Source: Bombyx mori
Taxonomy: Eukaryota; Arthropoda; Insecta; Lepidoptera; Bombycidae
Assembly: GCF_030269925.1 (NCBI RefSeq)
Contig: NC_085119.1
Span: 8,717,001 to 8,781,000, forward strand
DNA length: 64,000 bases
Reading direction: 5' to 3'
Below, piece after piece: positions 44,331-55,928 of the stretch; positions within the stretch are counted from its first letter, which is position 1; each line of letters begins with the position of its first letter. The notes under the pieces were generated by a model that saw nothing but the letters and a program-made list of their open reading frames with translations, was not told where the DNA came from and did not search any database. Made by a program: the position numbers and the translations under genes.

Positions 44331-47094
44331 GTATTTATATTGTTACTTGATTACAGTGTTACGACCAGTCGTCTACCTTATTTGACGTGATATGCCTGAC
44401 ACTAGCAAATCTAGTAGTGCTAGTTGAATATCCTCCTATCCTATTTTTAGTATAAATTTAGTTTTATACTAAAAATATATTTTAAAGGTATGAGCCTGAA
44501 ACGTTTCAAAAAGAAATACAAATTGCGACAAAGTCAGAACATGGTGTCGCGTGGAGCGCGAGTGACGCTAGTGGCGCACGTCTCGCTGCGAAACCTCATT
44601 AGAATAAACGATATCCTCTTCTTACGTCCACTTCGCTTGAGACCTTATTACTCCAACAAACTGGCGTCAAACGGCACCAACTAAACTGAATACGCACCCT
44701 TTCAAACAAACTCTACAAACTATGCCATAAAGCTTCTTTTACAACGACCAATGGCACTTCACTATTTTGCGATAATTTTCAGCCTTACAGGAGTTCCGTA
44801 GGGTCGAATTTCAAATGTAACATGAATAACAAACGCGTTATCACATGCTTTTCCTTGAATGCTGAGACAACCACGCAAAAATTTAAATTGAAACTTGAGA
44901 GAGAAGTTAATATGTGGATTCTTGATTTCGTATGAAGATCGTACAGATTTTGTACGCTGCTGGAATTTCGCCAGTTAAATTTAAGTTACAGACATATTAT
45001 ATTTGAAGAAATCTAAGATTGAAGACTGAGCATTTTCGTCATTTTTATTAAATCTAAGCCTTCTAAAATAAAATACAAATAAAAGGGAATATCATTCGGC
45101 TAGGGAATTATTTTTATAACCACATCTAAATTCCCATCAGCACCTGTTACAAAGGCGGCTATCAAATTACCCGCGACATATCCGCGGCGGAGCGAGCACG
45201 TCTCCATCCATAAATACGATATTCGTTATGCATTTCTCATATTCATGAATCCGTTTTATTGGCCCCAATAAAATATGAACATCTCAGAATGGATATGAGA
45301 GAGCCAGCAAATCTAATATGGATTGCTGTGCGCTGGATTTGTGGTCCGATCAGGGGTGGGGGGCGAGAACCTGCACATAATGAGTTTCTCAGTATTCGCT
45401 TTTAACATTTTACTTTTTTGATTTAATTAAAGCTATTTCCAGATACACAAACTTAGAGTTGATCTTTTAATACAAAAAACAAGTAAGCTTCTGACATGGC
45501 CGAAATAAATAGATCCCTCGAGTTATCTCATGTCTCCCCCTTAAATCTGAAAGCCAAACTGATGAAAGACCCCCCTAATACGAATTTAAATGCCATTCTT
45601 ACACTAAAGCTATCACAGAAAAGGGCAGTGTCTTCCTAGACGTGTCAAAAATTCAACAGAGCGTTGGGATAAGTGGAATGAATGGCGGTAGCTGCGGTCC
45701 CGGATAAATATTCCACGTCAAATCGTTCGTCACCGGCTCTTGACTTGTTCATGCCAAGAATGCTTCACCGAACATTCTTATTTATTCGCTTTTATGTCAG
45801 CTTTAGCACAGCTTCCAGCTACTTTATGTCCTCACGGATTTATAATTCCCTTACTATATGTTGACATTATTAGATTAATCTTTAAGCGGTAAAATTTTAA
45901 CTTTCAGAACATGTGTCATTTGTGTTACAATACACCCTTTCTCTTCACTGGTGATAAAGCGTATTGCAAGCCCGCATACTTCCATTCTGACTGTTACTGG
46001 CAAAACAGTCATGCGTTCCAATTTTAAGAATATAATAACCGATTTGTGTATATTATTTTCCTTAATTAACTATAGTTTTTTATTTTTATGTTACTCAAAT
46101 GTTATTGTTATATTTTGAATTTTATAATTTTTCATTGTGTTATTATTCCTTCTTTTTAATTCAAAAAATATTAAGTGTATAATCTATGATTCAAAATGTT
46201 GTCAACTATTAACTGTCCTATAACTGTCGTTTGTACCTATAATTGAGGTGACATTTGTCATGTGCTTTCTTGTCAAGTCATCGATGGCCTTAGCTGGTGA
46301 TCATTTTATTGGTACAATTATAAAATAAATAAATGTACAATAGCAAATGAAAATTCAAATCTTAAACTGTGTTTGGAAGAATGTTGACATTAAAATCGAT
46401 AAAATTACATATATTTTGAAAATATCCCTTCATTCTAACAGTGTACTACAATTAGTACACAAAATCCAATTAAAACTAATGCGAGTAATCCGTTACATTA
46501 GAGTGTTTCCATAATTTGGGGTGCGTGAAAACCCATTTGGGCATTACCGAGGTTGGGTTGTAGTGTACACTATCGATAGGTATCTCCATTATGATTGTGT
46601 TATCAACGCGATCAATTAAGCGGCATTTACGTTAAAATTCACCCCCGCCATCAATTAGTTACGTGGCAGCCGGCCGTCGCCAGCCAATACTATCGTGTTA
46701 ACGTGGATAGTCCTTCGCGAGAATTTCTAAATATATTTATTTAGATTAAAAAAATTGAGTTGAAGATAAAAGCTTCACATTCTACAACCGTAGGTTAGGA
46801 GTGTTATCTTTTGAGTTAAGCGAACAGGAAACAAATATATGTTTTCATCCTGGCCTATACGATATGACTACCAGTACAATCCTATTAAATCTAAATTAAA
46901 TTTAGAGAGCATTCCATCGAACTAATACAGAATGGGATTTGTTTGCACGTAACAACTCACTATTGGTCTATTTGCCTCTTTCTTTATTTTAGCCCACCAC
47001 TACTCTTCTTTGGGTAGCCACTCTTTTTTCACTTCTAACACACCTAGATGAACACGCTATCAAACCGAAACATTAATTGGCTTCACAATTATTT
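44331..47094. other. Noncoding interval
   Basis: No gene found. A decayed Bm1-like patch lies near 45955-46026 (TACTTCCATTCTGAC, GTCATGCGTTCCAATTT). Confidence 0.35.
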
Positions 47095-47475
47095 TGTACC
47101 GTATGTTCCATGGGGAGTGCTCTGAGGAATTGTTCGAGATGATACCAGCATCTCGTTTTTACCATCGCACCGCCCGCCACCGGAGTAGAGTTCATCCATA
47201 CTACCTGGAGCCACTGCGATCATCCACAGTGCGTTTCCAGAGATCTTTTTTGCCACGTACCATCCAGCTATAGAATGAGCTCCCCTCCACGGTGTTTCCC
47301 GAGCGCTATGACATGTCCTTCTTCAAACGAGGCTTGTGGAGAGTATTAAGCGGTAGGCAGCGGCTTGGCTCTGCCCCTGGCATTGCTGAAGTCCATGGGC
47401 GACGGTAACCACTCACCATCAGGTGGGCCATATGCCCGTCTGCCTACAAAGGCAACAAAAAAAAAAAAAAAAAAC
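47095..47475 (+). pseudogene. LINE 3' end: C-terminal coding remnant, 3' tail and poly(A)
   Basis: The plus strand encodes MFHGECSEELFEMIPASRFY and then an H-R-T-A-R-H-R-S-R stretch, ending FPERYDMSFFKRGLW. This is a C-terminal pattern I know from lepidopteran LINE proteins. The Trp expected before NELPS is a TAG (47271-47273). The same 3' tail found at 6918-7113 follows, then GGCAACAAAA and a long A-run. Confidence 0.75.
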
Positions 47476-47559
47476 TGTATTCACGAGATCGCAAAACTTT
47501 ATGAACACGATTCAAAATGAACCAACAGCAATAAAATAATAACGCAAATAACGTAAATT

Positions 47560-47660
47560 GATGGGAAGGCGTATTTTAAGTCCGCGTGGATTGGTACCAC
47601 CATTTTGTTAATTTAAACCGCGTTCTGGTCTGAATAGTCGACCATCCGTGGTACATTTTA
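47560..47660 (+). repeat. Decayed Bm1-like fragment
   Basis: TGATGGGAAGGCG, AAGTCCGCGTGGATTGGTACCACC and CGCGTTCTGGTCTGAATAG follow the Bm1 order. Confidence 0.55.
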
Positions 47661-48959
47661 TATGGATTTTTTTTCTGTTTCAACAAAAAAGAAAGAGAAT
47701 CTAGACGTTAGTTCAATCACATCTAAATCCATTATCGAAGACAATATCGAATTGCTTGAGCGGAGTGCTCTGCGGAGATTAGTGATTAGGTACGAAAAGT
47801 TGTTAATAATTTTTCGACAAAAATAGTAAGTAGTTGTGTAATATTTTATTATAAAATCGGAGAATTTAAATATAATGAAATAAAATTGATATTTTCACTA
47901 AATTACCGAAATTAAGGTTCAAAATTTAATATACTTTTTTTAGAATTACGTATTTTAAAAAAAAACAAAATATATGTTTTAGATTATTATTATATATTAT
48001 TATGTTATATACATACGCCTCTTTGTCAGTGTCCTCCGTTGAATTCTAATTGACAATAGCAATTAAAGCTCTACTAATCAATCTCATACTTCAAGCTTAA
48101 CTGAACTCTAATCAAGAAAACTCTTATTTCAAGAGAGCTTTTCGAACAAAACTTTACTTAATTAAAAATGTAAATTAAATTCCTAGGCGCTTCCACAAGC
48201 ATGACGTCGTCCCGTCCCGCGCTTCGCGTCGAGCGCTCGGGGCTTTTGATTGCAGCTAAAAGGTTTGGGATTAGTGCGCGAAAGAGCTTTCAGTGCATTT
48301 GTAGAGCTTTTAAGTGGGAAGCTTTCGCTTAAGATACTTACATACAATGTAAATTTTACGTAAGTAGATGGCATTCTTTGTGTAGATTTATAGAATTCGA
48401 AATTTAAACCACGTACGACTCCAATAAAAGAATTATTATTATTATAAACATAAAACTAAATTAAATCGTTGATTTAATAAACTTGAATGTCGACAATTAA
48501 TTTAGAATGGATGCAATAATGCATATTGCGTATAAACGCAATGGAACTTATTGATAGCGGCTGCGGTAGTAGCGGTCTGACCAAGGAAGTTCGGTATCCG
48601 GAAATAAACCGCCCGTAAAATTGACAATTCCGAGGGAATGCGGGCGCTTGGACCCGACAATTTTGAATGGCTCTACGAACCGACCCGCTGATCTTTGTTG
48701 AAATCTTCTAAATAAATTAACCACAGAATAATAATTTCATCGATATCCCATATCATTAGCACAGTTAATATATTTCTATCTTTTTAATCATTTAGAAAAT
48801 TTTATTCAAAAAGGAATAATTTACGAGAAGCTGATTTTCAAAATATCAACGTGTTTAAGTTAATTTGCGTATTTCTATGACAACAGAAGCAATATTTTTT
48901 GATTTAAATGGGAACCTATTGAGAGACTGTAAGGCACTTTTATTATAAAAAAAAAGAAC
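47661..48959. other. Noncoding interval
   Basis: One GC-rich patch at 48183-48290. No supported exon. Confidence 0.35.
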
Positions 48960-49136
48960 ACAATATTCCTAACCTAAAAGTACATGTTATTATCCGCAAC
49001 ATGCTTCGTCAGATTACAGAAATAAAGTTATCAGCAACATGCTTCGTCAAAAAGTACAATACTTACTTTCAGCTGCGAGCGTCGTCATATGTAACATAAA
49101 GGTCCACGCTAACAGCAATGCGCGCGTAGGCATCGG
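48960..49136 (-). mobile_element. Putative 3' UTR of the restriction-like-endonuclease LINE
   Basis: Follows the TAG of the ORF. It contains a 16-bp direct repeat, GCAACATGCTTCGTCA, at 48996-49011 and 49034-49049 (plus-strand coordinates). An A-run on plus lies at 48947-48957. I could not fix the 3' terminus or a target duplication. Confidence 0.4.
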
Positions 49137-51977
49137 CTAGTCAAACAAGCCACTCTGGATCGCACCCGGCCCGAAAGTACCCATTACGCTAGCAGCATTG
49201 CCACGCTGTATAGCAATGGATAATCTCTGAACCAGGTACGACCCAGACCGAGGATCGTGGCCTTGCCCTCTGAGGCGGTGGCCAATTGCGGCAATAAACT
49301 TTTTGGCCTCCGAACTCCACACACCCGTCGTTTCCACTGCCACTGGAACAAACAGGTATGTAGATTTCAGATCATCGTACTTGGCATGCTTCGTTTTAGC
49401 CGACGCCTCAGCAGCAAAGCCCGCACATTGTCGGGTCCCAGATAAATGACACGCCGCGTACGTACAGCTACAGGTTGCGTCCCATAACAAGCAGCGTCCC
49501 CTTTCCCAAGGAATCAGAGTCAAACCATCCGGCCTCTTACCATCCGACCTGCTGAGGCCTGGTGGTTCCAACACACACGGGATATTTGCGGAGACCAAAG
49601 CACGTCGAATAATATCATTAAGTGCATGGTGTCTCGGGAAGCGGCCAGCCGATCTAACACAACTCAGTCCATGCAGCCCGGCGGCATCCACCATACTACC
49701 ACAGACACATCGATGGGGCTCGCAAATGCTGCAACCGAGTCTCAAAGCTGTGGCCACTCTCAATGAATTATTATCAAGAAGTGTCCCCAGCTGTGGTGAA
49801 GGCAATGCTTGCAACCAAGCACCAGATTCCGGACTGGAGACCGCTTTCAGGCGCGCTAATTCAACTCCAGCGGCGTCTCCTAGCAAAGTTGACAAAGTCA
49901 GCTTGCACAGCACATCATCCCAACACCTCTGCGAGCTCCTGTTCACCGGGAGCGCCTCATTCGGACATAAAAGGCCCCAAGCCGCCAAAGCCTCGCTCGC
50001 AAACGGAATCGCAGATCCATCACCATTCGTACCCAGTAACTTAGCAACAAAGTCTACAACTCCATAACACGAAGCCAGGAAAGCAGCGAGCCCAGTACGC
50101 TCCATCTGTCGCACCCCCAGGCCGCCATGACGTATAGGTAAAACAGCCTGGCACCATTGTCTGTCATCCAAGCTTACGTTTAAAATAGCCTCCAGTGTAT
50201 CCCTCAACAAAGCATCAAGCTGGGCCACATCTTGAGTGAAAAGCCACGTTGGACAAGTTCTCACCAAATACGTCAAACGAGGCATCGAAAAGCAACAACG
50301 AAGCAAGACGAGAGCCACGTGAGATGATAAGCTCAATAGGTTGCCGCGCAATGACGACAATAACTGCCTTTTTATTTCCAGAGAACTTGGAACTCCATCC
50401 TGAAATATTGGAGTACCAAGCAAAATGAAATTACTTTTATTCAAAACTTTGATACCTGGAACCAACTCCTGAAAATCATTAACTACGCTTGCTGATACTT
50501 CAGTAGAAAAGTATACCTCACATTTCCCAGTATTAACCTCCAAGCCGACATCTCGCAACTTCGGAAATAAAAGTCTGATGTCGTCTAGCACGGAATCTGG
50601 GGGACCACCTATTGTGCCGTCATCTAAATACCATAGGTTTAAAGGTGACTTGACGGTCTTTATAATGCTGTGGATAGCAAGACTAAAAATTAATGGGCCA
50701 AGAGGATCGCCCTGCTGGGCACCTACCTCTGAGTCAATGGAAGATTTCATAAAGAATAACTTGCTGGAAGAGCTGTAACACTGATACAAGAATGGGTATA
50801 AAGCCGGAATCTTTTCCTTGATTTCATTTAAAATTATATCTCTCTCTAAGCTATTAAAAGCATTCCTTATATCAAGCTTTACAATTGCACTGTTACAGCT
50901 CTCCCTGCTCATAGCAAATGCACGGGTAGCATGAATGGCGGCCTCACACCCAAGAGCAGTCCCGAAGCCCAGCTGGTGGGGCTGCAAGTACGAGGCCATT
51001 TCATTCCTTACAGACCGACACCCAAGCTTGGCAGCGAGACGACGCAGCACAGACCCCACCGCAATTGGTCTCACACCGCCGTCCTTCTTAGTTAGAGCGC
51101 ATAAGCTACCTCCGTACAAATAAGGACACACCTGTACATTAACCGTACCTCTTAGTATGAAATTGCATAAGTCTGTAATTGAGTGCAATAGACGAACACC
51201 ATTTTCACCGGCGGAAGGGGAAATGAGCTCCTTTAAATGGTTTGGACGTAGACCATCAAGGCCAGGTGCAGAGCCGCTATAAAAGGAACTAATTGCGTCT
51301 GCAACATCCTCCGAGTTGACAGTCAAAAAAGGGCAACTAGAATCAGGCGCTGGCGGCAATGATAAGGGACGAAAAGGAGTAGGATGTTTATCACGTAATG
51401 CGCTTAAGGTCTCATCGTTAAAAGGTGCTAAAGAATCCTCCGACACTAAAAGACGGACAGCTCCACGCAAATCACCCTCATGAACCTTGGCTTCGATTCT
51501 TTTGACAATGGATCGTGGCTTGTGTTTGAAGTCCTCTAAAAAATACGGGCTATTATTGTTTGCATTCTCCTTAACCTTTGCAGTAAGCGAACGGGGGTCA
51601 CCTCGATCTGGAATTCTCAGAGTCGTGTAAGAAAATGACAACAAGGAAACCCAGTCCGCCACACCGTTATTGTTTATGCAGCCGTCCATAATCACTCTGA
51701 GCTTTCCTGCGACTAAATTCCTGGCCCCCTTAGGGATGTGCTTAAGCACAGGAATTTTATTTTTGTAAGATGCCAAATCGTCCAGAGTATGGATAACACT
51801 CTGGGTTTGTGAATGAGCATCAGCAGTTACAGCACACGGCACCCGAGGCAGTATCGACGGCTGTATCTGGCTGTCTTTATGCATATGAGAAATATGCACA
51901 TTTAGACCCCGGGGCACCACAAAAAGGCGTGTGGAACCCGGACAATGAGGGCATGTTGCCCTTGTGGGACTATTCAT
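49137..51977 (-). CDS. Intact LINE polyprotein: zinc finger, reverse transcriptase, restriction-like endonuclease
   Basis: 946 codons from an ATG at 51977 with no stop or frameshift. Domains in order: a single C2H2 finger (C9, C12, H28, H31 or H33); RT blocks GLDGLRPNHL (239-248), TKKDGGVRPIAVGS (296-309), KLDIRNAFNSLERD (367-380), GAQQGDPLGP (419-428), the catalytic site as Y450-L-D-D-G454 in place of the usual Y/F-A-D-D, and LLGTPIF (519-525); a Cys/His cluster (C749, C752, C757, C759, H769, C773); and a PD-(D/E)XK-like site with RPDG (815-818) and WDAT (832-835). This single-ORF layout with a C-terminal restriction-like endonuclease is that of the R2/NeSL/R4-type early LINE groups, which often target specific sites. 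I cannot assign the clade. Single-copy domestication is an alternative. Confidence 0.88.
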   Translation of the reverse strand: MNSPTRATCPHCPGSTRLFVVPRGLNVHISHMHKDSQIQPSILPRVPCAVTADAHSQTQSVIHTLDDLASYKNKIPVLKHIPKGARNLVAGKLRVIMDGCINNNGVADWVSLLSFSYTTLRIPDRGDPRSLTAKVKENANNNSPYFLEDFKHKPRSIVKRIEAKVHEGDLRGAVRLLVSEDSLAPFNDETLSALRDKHPTPFRPLSLPPAPDSSCPFLTVNSEDVADAISSFYSGSAPGLDGLRPNHLKELISPSAGENGVRLLHSITDLCNFILRGTVNVQVCPYLYGGSLCALTKKDGGVRPIAVGSVLRRLAAKLGCRSVRNEMASYLQPHQLGFGTALGCEAAIHATRAFAMSRESCNSAIVKLDIRNAFNSLERDIILNEIKEKIPALYPFLYQCYSSSSKLFFMKSSIDSEVGAQQGDPLGPLIFSLAIHSIIKTVKSPLNLWYLDDGTIGGPPDSVLDDIRLLFPKLRDVGLEVNTGKCEVYFSTEVSASVVNDFQELVPGIKVLNKSNFILLGTPIFQDGVPSSLEIKRQLLSSLRGNLLSLSSHVALVLLRCCFSMPRLTYLVRTCPTWLFTQDVAQLDALLRDTLEAILNVSLDDRQWCQAVLPIRHGGLGVRQMERTGLAAFLASCYGVVDFVAKLLGTNGDGSAIPFASEALAAWGLLCPNEALPVNRSSQRCWDDVLCKLTLSTLLGDAAGVELARLKAVSSPESGAWLQALPSPQLGTLLDNNSLRVATALRLGCSICEPHRCVCGSMVDAAGLHGLSCVRSAGRFPRHHALNDIIRRALVSANIPCVLEPPGLSRSDGKRPDGLTLIPWERGRCLLWDATCSCTYAACHLSGTRQCAGFAAEASAKTKHAKYDDLKSTYLFVPVAVETTGVWSSEAKKFIAAIGHRLRGQGHDPRSGSYLVQRLSIAIQRGNAASVMGTFGPGAIQSGLFD

Positions 51978-52456
51978 TATTTAAAATCGATATAAATAAT
52001 TATAAAATATGTTATATAACATTAATAACAACAAAATTCAATTTATCATTTAATATTATCCACCAGCAGTTTCGTCAATTGCACAAAAAATAAGACAAAA
52101 GTAGGTAAATAATTTTGGCATTTGCAAAAGTAAAAAGTAAATAAATAAAAAATAATAATAATTAAAAAGTATTTAAAAAAAAAAAAAAAAAAAACGATAA
52201 GTACATTCATTCATAATAAAACAAAATTAAATTATAAAAACAACATACAAAAAAATTATTTGAATACCTATCTAACAAATCCACAAAGGTGCGATAGCAC
52301 AAAGAATATTAATTAACATCAAGATTACATAAAATGTCATACAGGCTAATAAAATAAAACTAATTCCACAAATAATAATTAAATAGTATCAATTATCCAA
52401 TATATATATTTTTTTATATCTATAACGTTACAATAAAATTACGTCCACACTAAAAT
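51978..52456. other. Putative 5' UTR and AT-rich flank
   Basis: Very AT-rich, with an ATAATAATAATT run (52152-52163) and a long A-run (52174-52194). It may be the 5' end of the LINE and its target; no boundary is visible. Confidence 0.35.
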
Positions 52457-52595
52457 CTAAAAAAAAAAAAAAAAGTATAATGTAGCGCCCTTTAAACTTC
52501 CGCCTTAGGTAGGATCGAACTCTCAACCTTCTGTCATCTACGCCGCGACGTCAACCGCTAAGCCATGAAGTGCACACGATTAGTTGACGAAATAT
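52457..52595 (-). repeat. tRNA-like Pol III element with T-run terminator
   Basis: On the minus strand an A box (TGGCTTAGCGGTT, 52565-52553) and a B box (GAGTTCGATCC, 52522-52512) are spaced as in tRNA genes. A 16-T run, a Pol III terminator, follows at 52474-52459. The predicted T-stem pairs poorly (GAGAG/CTACC), so it is a tRNA-derived pseudogene or SINE head rather than a functional tRNA. Confidence 0.5.
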
Positions 52596-52687
52596 TGCTT
52601 CTATATACTCGAGCCATTCCGTAAATTAACAGTAATGTGGGTATGAGAGTTAGCAAATTTGTACCCACTCAGATTATTATTATTTTT

Positions 52688-52993
52688 TTAAATAAAATAA
52701 AAACCTTTTGTTTCATAGTCCCAAATTGCAAAATCTTCCAAAATATGTCCGGTTTGTCGTCTTCTTGATGGATCCCACTCACTATTGTACCATTCACAGA
52801 ACAAAAGCAGCCGGGTCAAGTCAAATTCAGTTTGATAAAAGTTTCTCACATAATAGTCGAAAAACCAGCCAAAATCAACAATAATAATTGTCACAAACAA
52901 TGTCACTAGACACTTGTCCCACAAACAATAAGGCTTCACTGTTTTTATATTCAAACTGCTGATATTTAATTTTAAAATAATTTGTGTTATCAC
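52688..52993 (-). CDS. Unrecognised open frame with a membrane-like segment
   Basis: About 100 codons open on the minus strand, ending in TAA. It contains a hydrophobic stretch (LVTLFVTIIIVDFGWFF) and then an acidic, Trp/Tyr-rich tail (CEWYNSEWDPSRRRQTGHI). The composition looks protein-like, but there is no ATG: the frame begins at GTG after an upstream TAA. An acceptor-like ...AAAAACAG lies at about 52940 on the minus strand, so it could be an internal or terminal exon. The A-rich sequence after the stop would also fit a retrocopy. No family recognised. Confidence 0.25.
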   Translation of the reverse strand: MITQIILKLNISSLNIKTVKPYCLWDKCLVTLFVTIIIVDFGWFFDYYVRNFYQTEFDLTRLLLFCEWYNSEWDPSRRRQTGHILEDFAIWDYETKGFYFI

Positions 52994-53017
52994 TTAAGCC
53001 GCGTCCGCTACACGCCC

Positions 53018-53042
53018 CGCGCGCGTTCATCCGCGCGCGTTG
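53018..53042. other. CG-rich hairpin/direct repeat
   Basis: CCGCGCGCGTTCATCCGCGCGCGTT: the CGCGCG blocks are self-complementary across a TTCATC loop and are also direct repeats. An initiator-like TCAGT lies just beyond it on the minus strand (near 53052). Confidence 0.4.
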
Positions 53043-55928
53043 CGTATAGACTGAGTTGAGATTGTATTTATTTTACTTACTACTCTAGATTGTCAACGGT
53101 GCACACCATGCCATCTGGATGGTCGCCAAAACAATCACCGCTATCCACTATTAACTAAGACTTCATGAAACTGAAAATAATTTAACTATATGATTAAAAC
53201 TACATTGTATTCAAGATTGTACATTGATATTGAACAAGTAAAATTGAAAGGAGTGATGTAAAAGAAAATTGGGTAAGATATATGAGATGTAGCACAGGGA
53301 GATAACACACGCATAACCCATCCAATCACAAGGAGCACCGAGCAGAAAACTTATTATCGGGAGGCGGCGTTGCGTCACTCGAATAATGAGGAAAGCGTAA
53401 CCGCGTCGTCTCTGGCCATGGACACCGTCCAGTCCGCTTCCAAAATACTACGTACACACCGTCCAGTGTCATTTGTAGACCCTCGAACTTTTAAAACTGA
53501 GATCATCGCGACGTTCATCCGTGAAATTGATTCCGAAGGAAACGAAAGACTAAAAGATAAATAAAAAAGGAAATACGAAAACACAAGCTAAGATTTGGCG
53601 TGAAATTGTTTTCAGCGCCCGCCCGCCGACGGTACCATGGCGGCGGCCCGGCTCGGGAATTTCCCAATTACTGAGTGTGAATGTATCTACTTGATTACGT
53701 AATGGATACTTTAGACATTCAACCGCCGGCATTATGAGGTTTTACTTTCGATGTAACGTAAAGTCAATTCAATTAAGTCAAAAGTTTCATTCATTCACTT
53801 GAATTTACAAAGATATCAGTGTGTTTTTATCACATAACTTCAGAAGGAAATTAGAAAAAAGATTAGTCTACGTGTTATGATGTTAATAATCATACACGAT
53901 CCGAAAATATGTAGGTATCGGCCGGCCGAATTGGATCTTAAAACAGTGTGACATCTCATCCACTACGTGATCCATTTGCCGAAGTAAGAAGCAATCTCAT
54001 TCAATACCCGACCGTCCCGCCCGGGCCGCCGCCGCCTTGCTTAGGGCTGCTAACAATGCGATACTTTGTGCGCTCCGTATCACGAAACGCAATAAAACTT
54101 TACATTCCTCTTTAACTACTTTCCCGTAGTTATCAGCGTGTGATACGAAATGGGGCATAAATATAGAACTACTTCTTGTTTGACTTTACAAGCTTTCCGA
54201 ATTTTCTCAGTACCTATTAATCGAACTTTTAAGTTTGTTTAGTTATCGTATTATATAACGGAGATGATAAACAAAAAGATGATACATATTTTATAAGTTT
54301 ACATGCGGTGAGAATGTATAATTTTTTAACATCTATAGGAAATTATCATGTTCTGCTATTATGAAGGATACAGTACCACAATGCTACAAAAGTCTGTGGT
54401 GAAGCATTAATAAATTTTGGTTTAAAGGCCATGACAGCCGTTTTTAAAATACAGCTGAGACTTCAACCTAAGTTTTAATGTGAACTGCGACATTAAAGCT
54501 ATGTCTATGAGTTCATAACGTCGGGGATATTTACGCGTCTGTATGATGAAAGAAAATGTATATTTAATTCAAAGTAATAAAATCAACAAATTCTGTATAA
54601 TTTTAAATAGAGTAACGATGATTATGAATTTCTTTCAGTTTGTAATCACAATAATTTTGAGATATCAAAAGTAGTTTAACTGTTAGCGACAACCCTACCT
54701 CAAAAGAGAGTATCGCTTTCCCCGATTGTATTAGATTCAGCTGCCCTTTTCATCTACATGTCGTTCTCTCTTTACCTTACGTAGGGGTCGCGACTAGTGG
54801 ATGTGCCGGGGTCCTCACTCCATTTCCTATGAGTGATTACTGACAACTCATCGCAATAATTGACATTACTTGCCCTAATGTAAAAGGAATTTCGTTTGCC
54901 GATACGAATACAAATAACAGGTAACAGATCACTTAATGTTATTGGATCTACTTTTGAAGAATAACTATTTTCTGTAATTTTATTGGAATATTGTTTACGT
55001 ATTGTTTTTTTGTTAGCAACGAAATCTATATTTTCATTCATACATATTTACGACCCTGACTTTTACTTTTTAAAATATCATGCCTATAATGTCAAATTAA
55101 CTTTGTTTTAAGGTTTCCATTAAATATAGTTCAACGACACGAGGTTAACGACTTTAACAAAAAAAAAACATTTTCATCCAAAAACTCATCCATATTTCGC
55201 CAGAAACTATGAATATGATTATCCACGCGATTCAAAAGGCCATCATCCAATAAACCTAGCAGGTACCAAAGGTATCAAATCTTTTTCGTCCGTAGTGAAA
55301 TTGAATATTTATCCGGGTAGTATCTCTATTCCGGAACAATTTTTATGTAGGGGGGAATACAATCTCAAGATATTTGGGAGGGCCACTCTACGGGGATATT
55401 GGCAAATACCTTGCCTACATTACCTTTATTGGCTCGCGACGTTGCGTGCTCGATCTGATCGTATCTCCGATTATGTGCGTATTATTCAATGTTTCTCAAT
55501 GTAATTCAACTTGTACCCTATCTCATTGTTGCTTATTCATGAAGCCGTCTTTAATATCCGTTAAAATTCAATGCACTATTGTATTTCTCGTTATATGTAT
55601 CAATGATTTCAATTTTAAATTAATTTTCAAGGATTTATTTCCTGGCCATTTTATAGACGAGAATGAGAACAATTTGTCTGGTTATTTATCCGGAAACCCC
55701 ACGAAACCCCGGTTTCTGTGATTTACTATTAATCCCCGTCTGTCCAGAATATATTCTAGCTTCTTTTACTCCTTATAGATTGAGCACTACGGGCAAAACG
55801 TATTGTGCGCCCACAACGGTCGACATCGCCGGACTGTTTATTTCTAAGACGATATGAATGACGCCACTTACTGAGAAATTAGTCATATATTGCACTAGCG
55901 GTTTTTCTACCACTGAAACTGTAACACT
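53043..55928. other. Noncoding interval
   Basis: No supported exon. A GC-rich patch at 53610-53660 contains GTACCATGGCGG, but the frame closes after 21 codons. Confidence 0.35.

Noticed and set aside
53370..53564. 64-codon open frame on the plus strand
   Set aside because: Begins at TTG, has no recognisable domain or splice signals; the composition alone is not enough.
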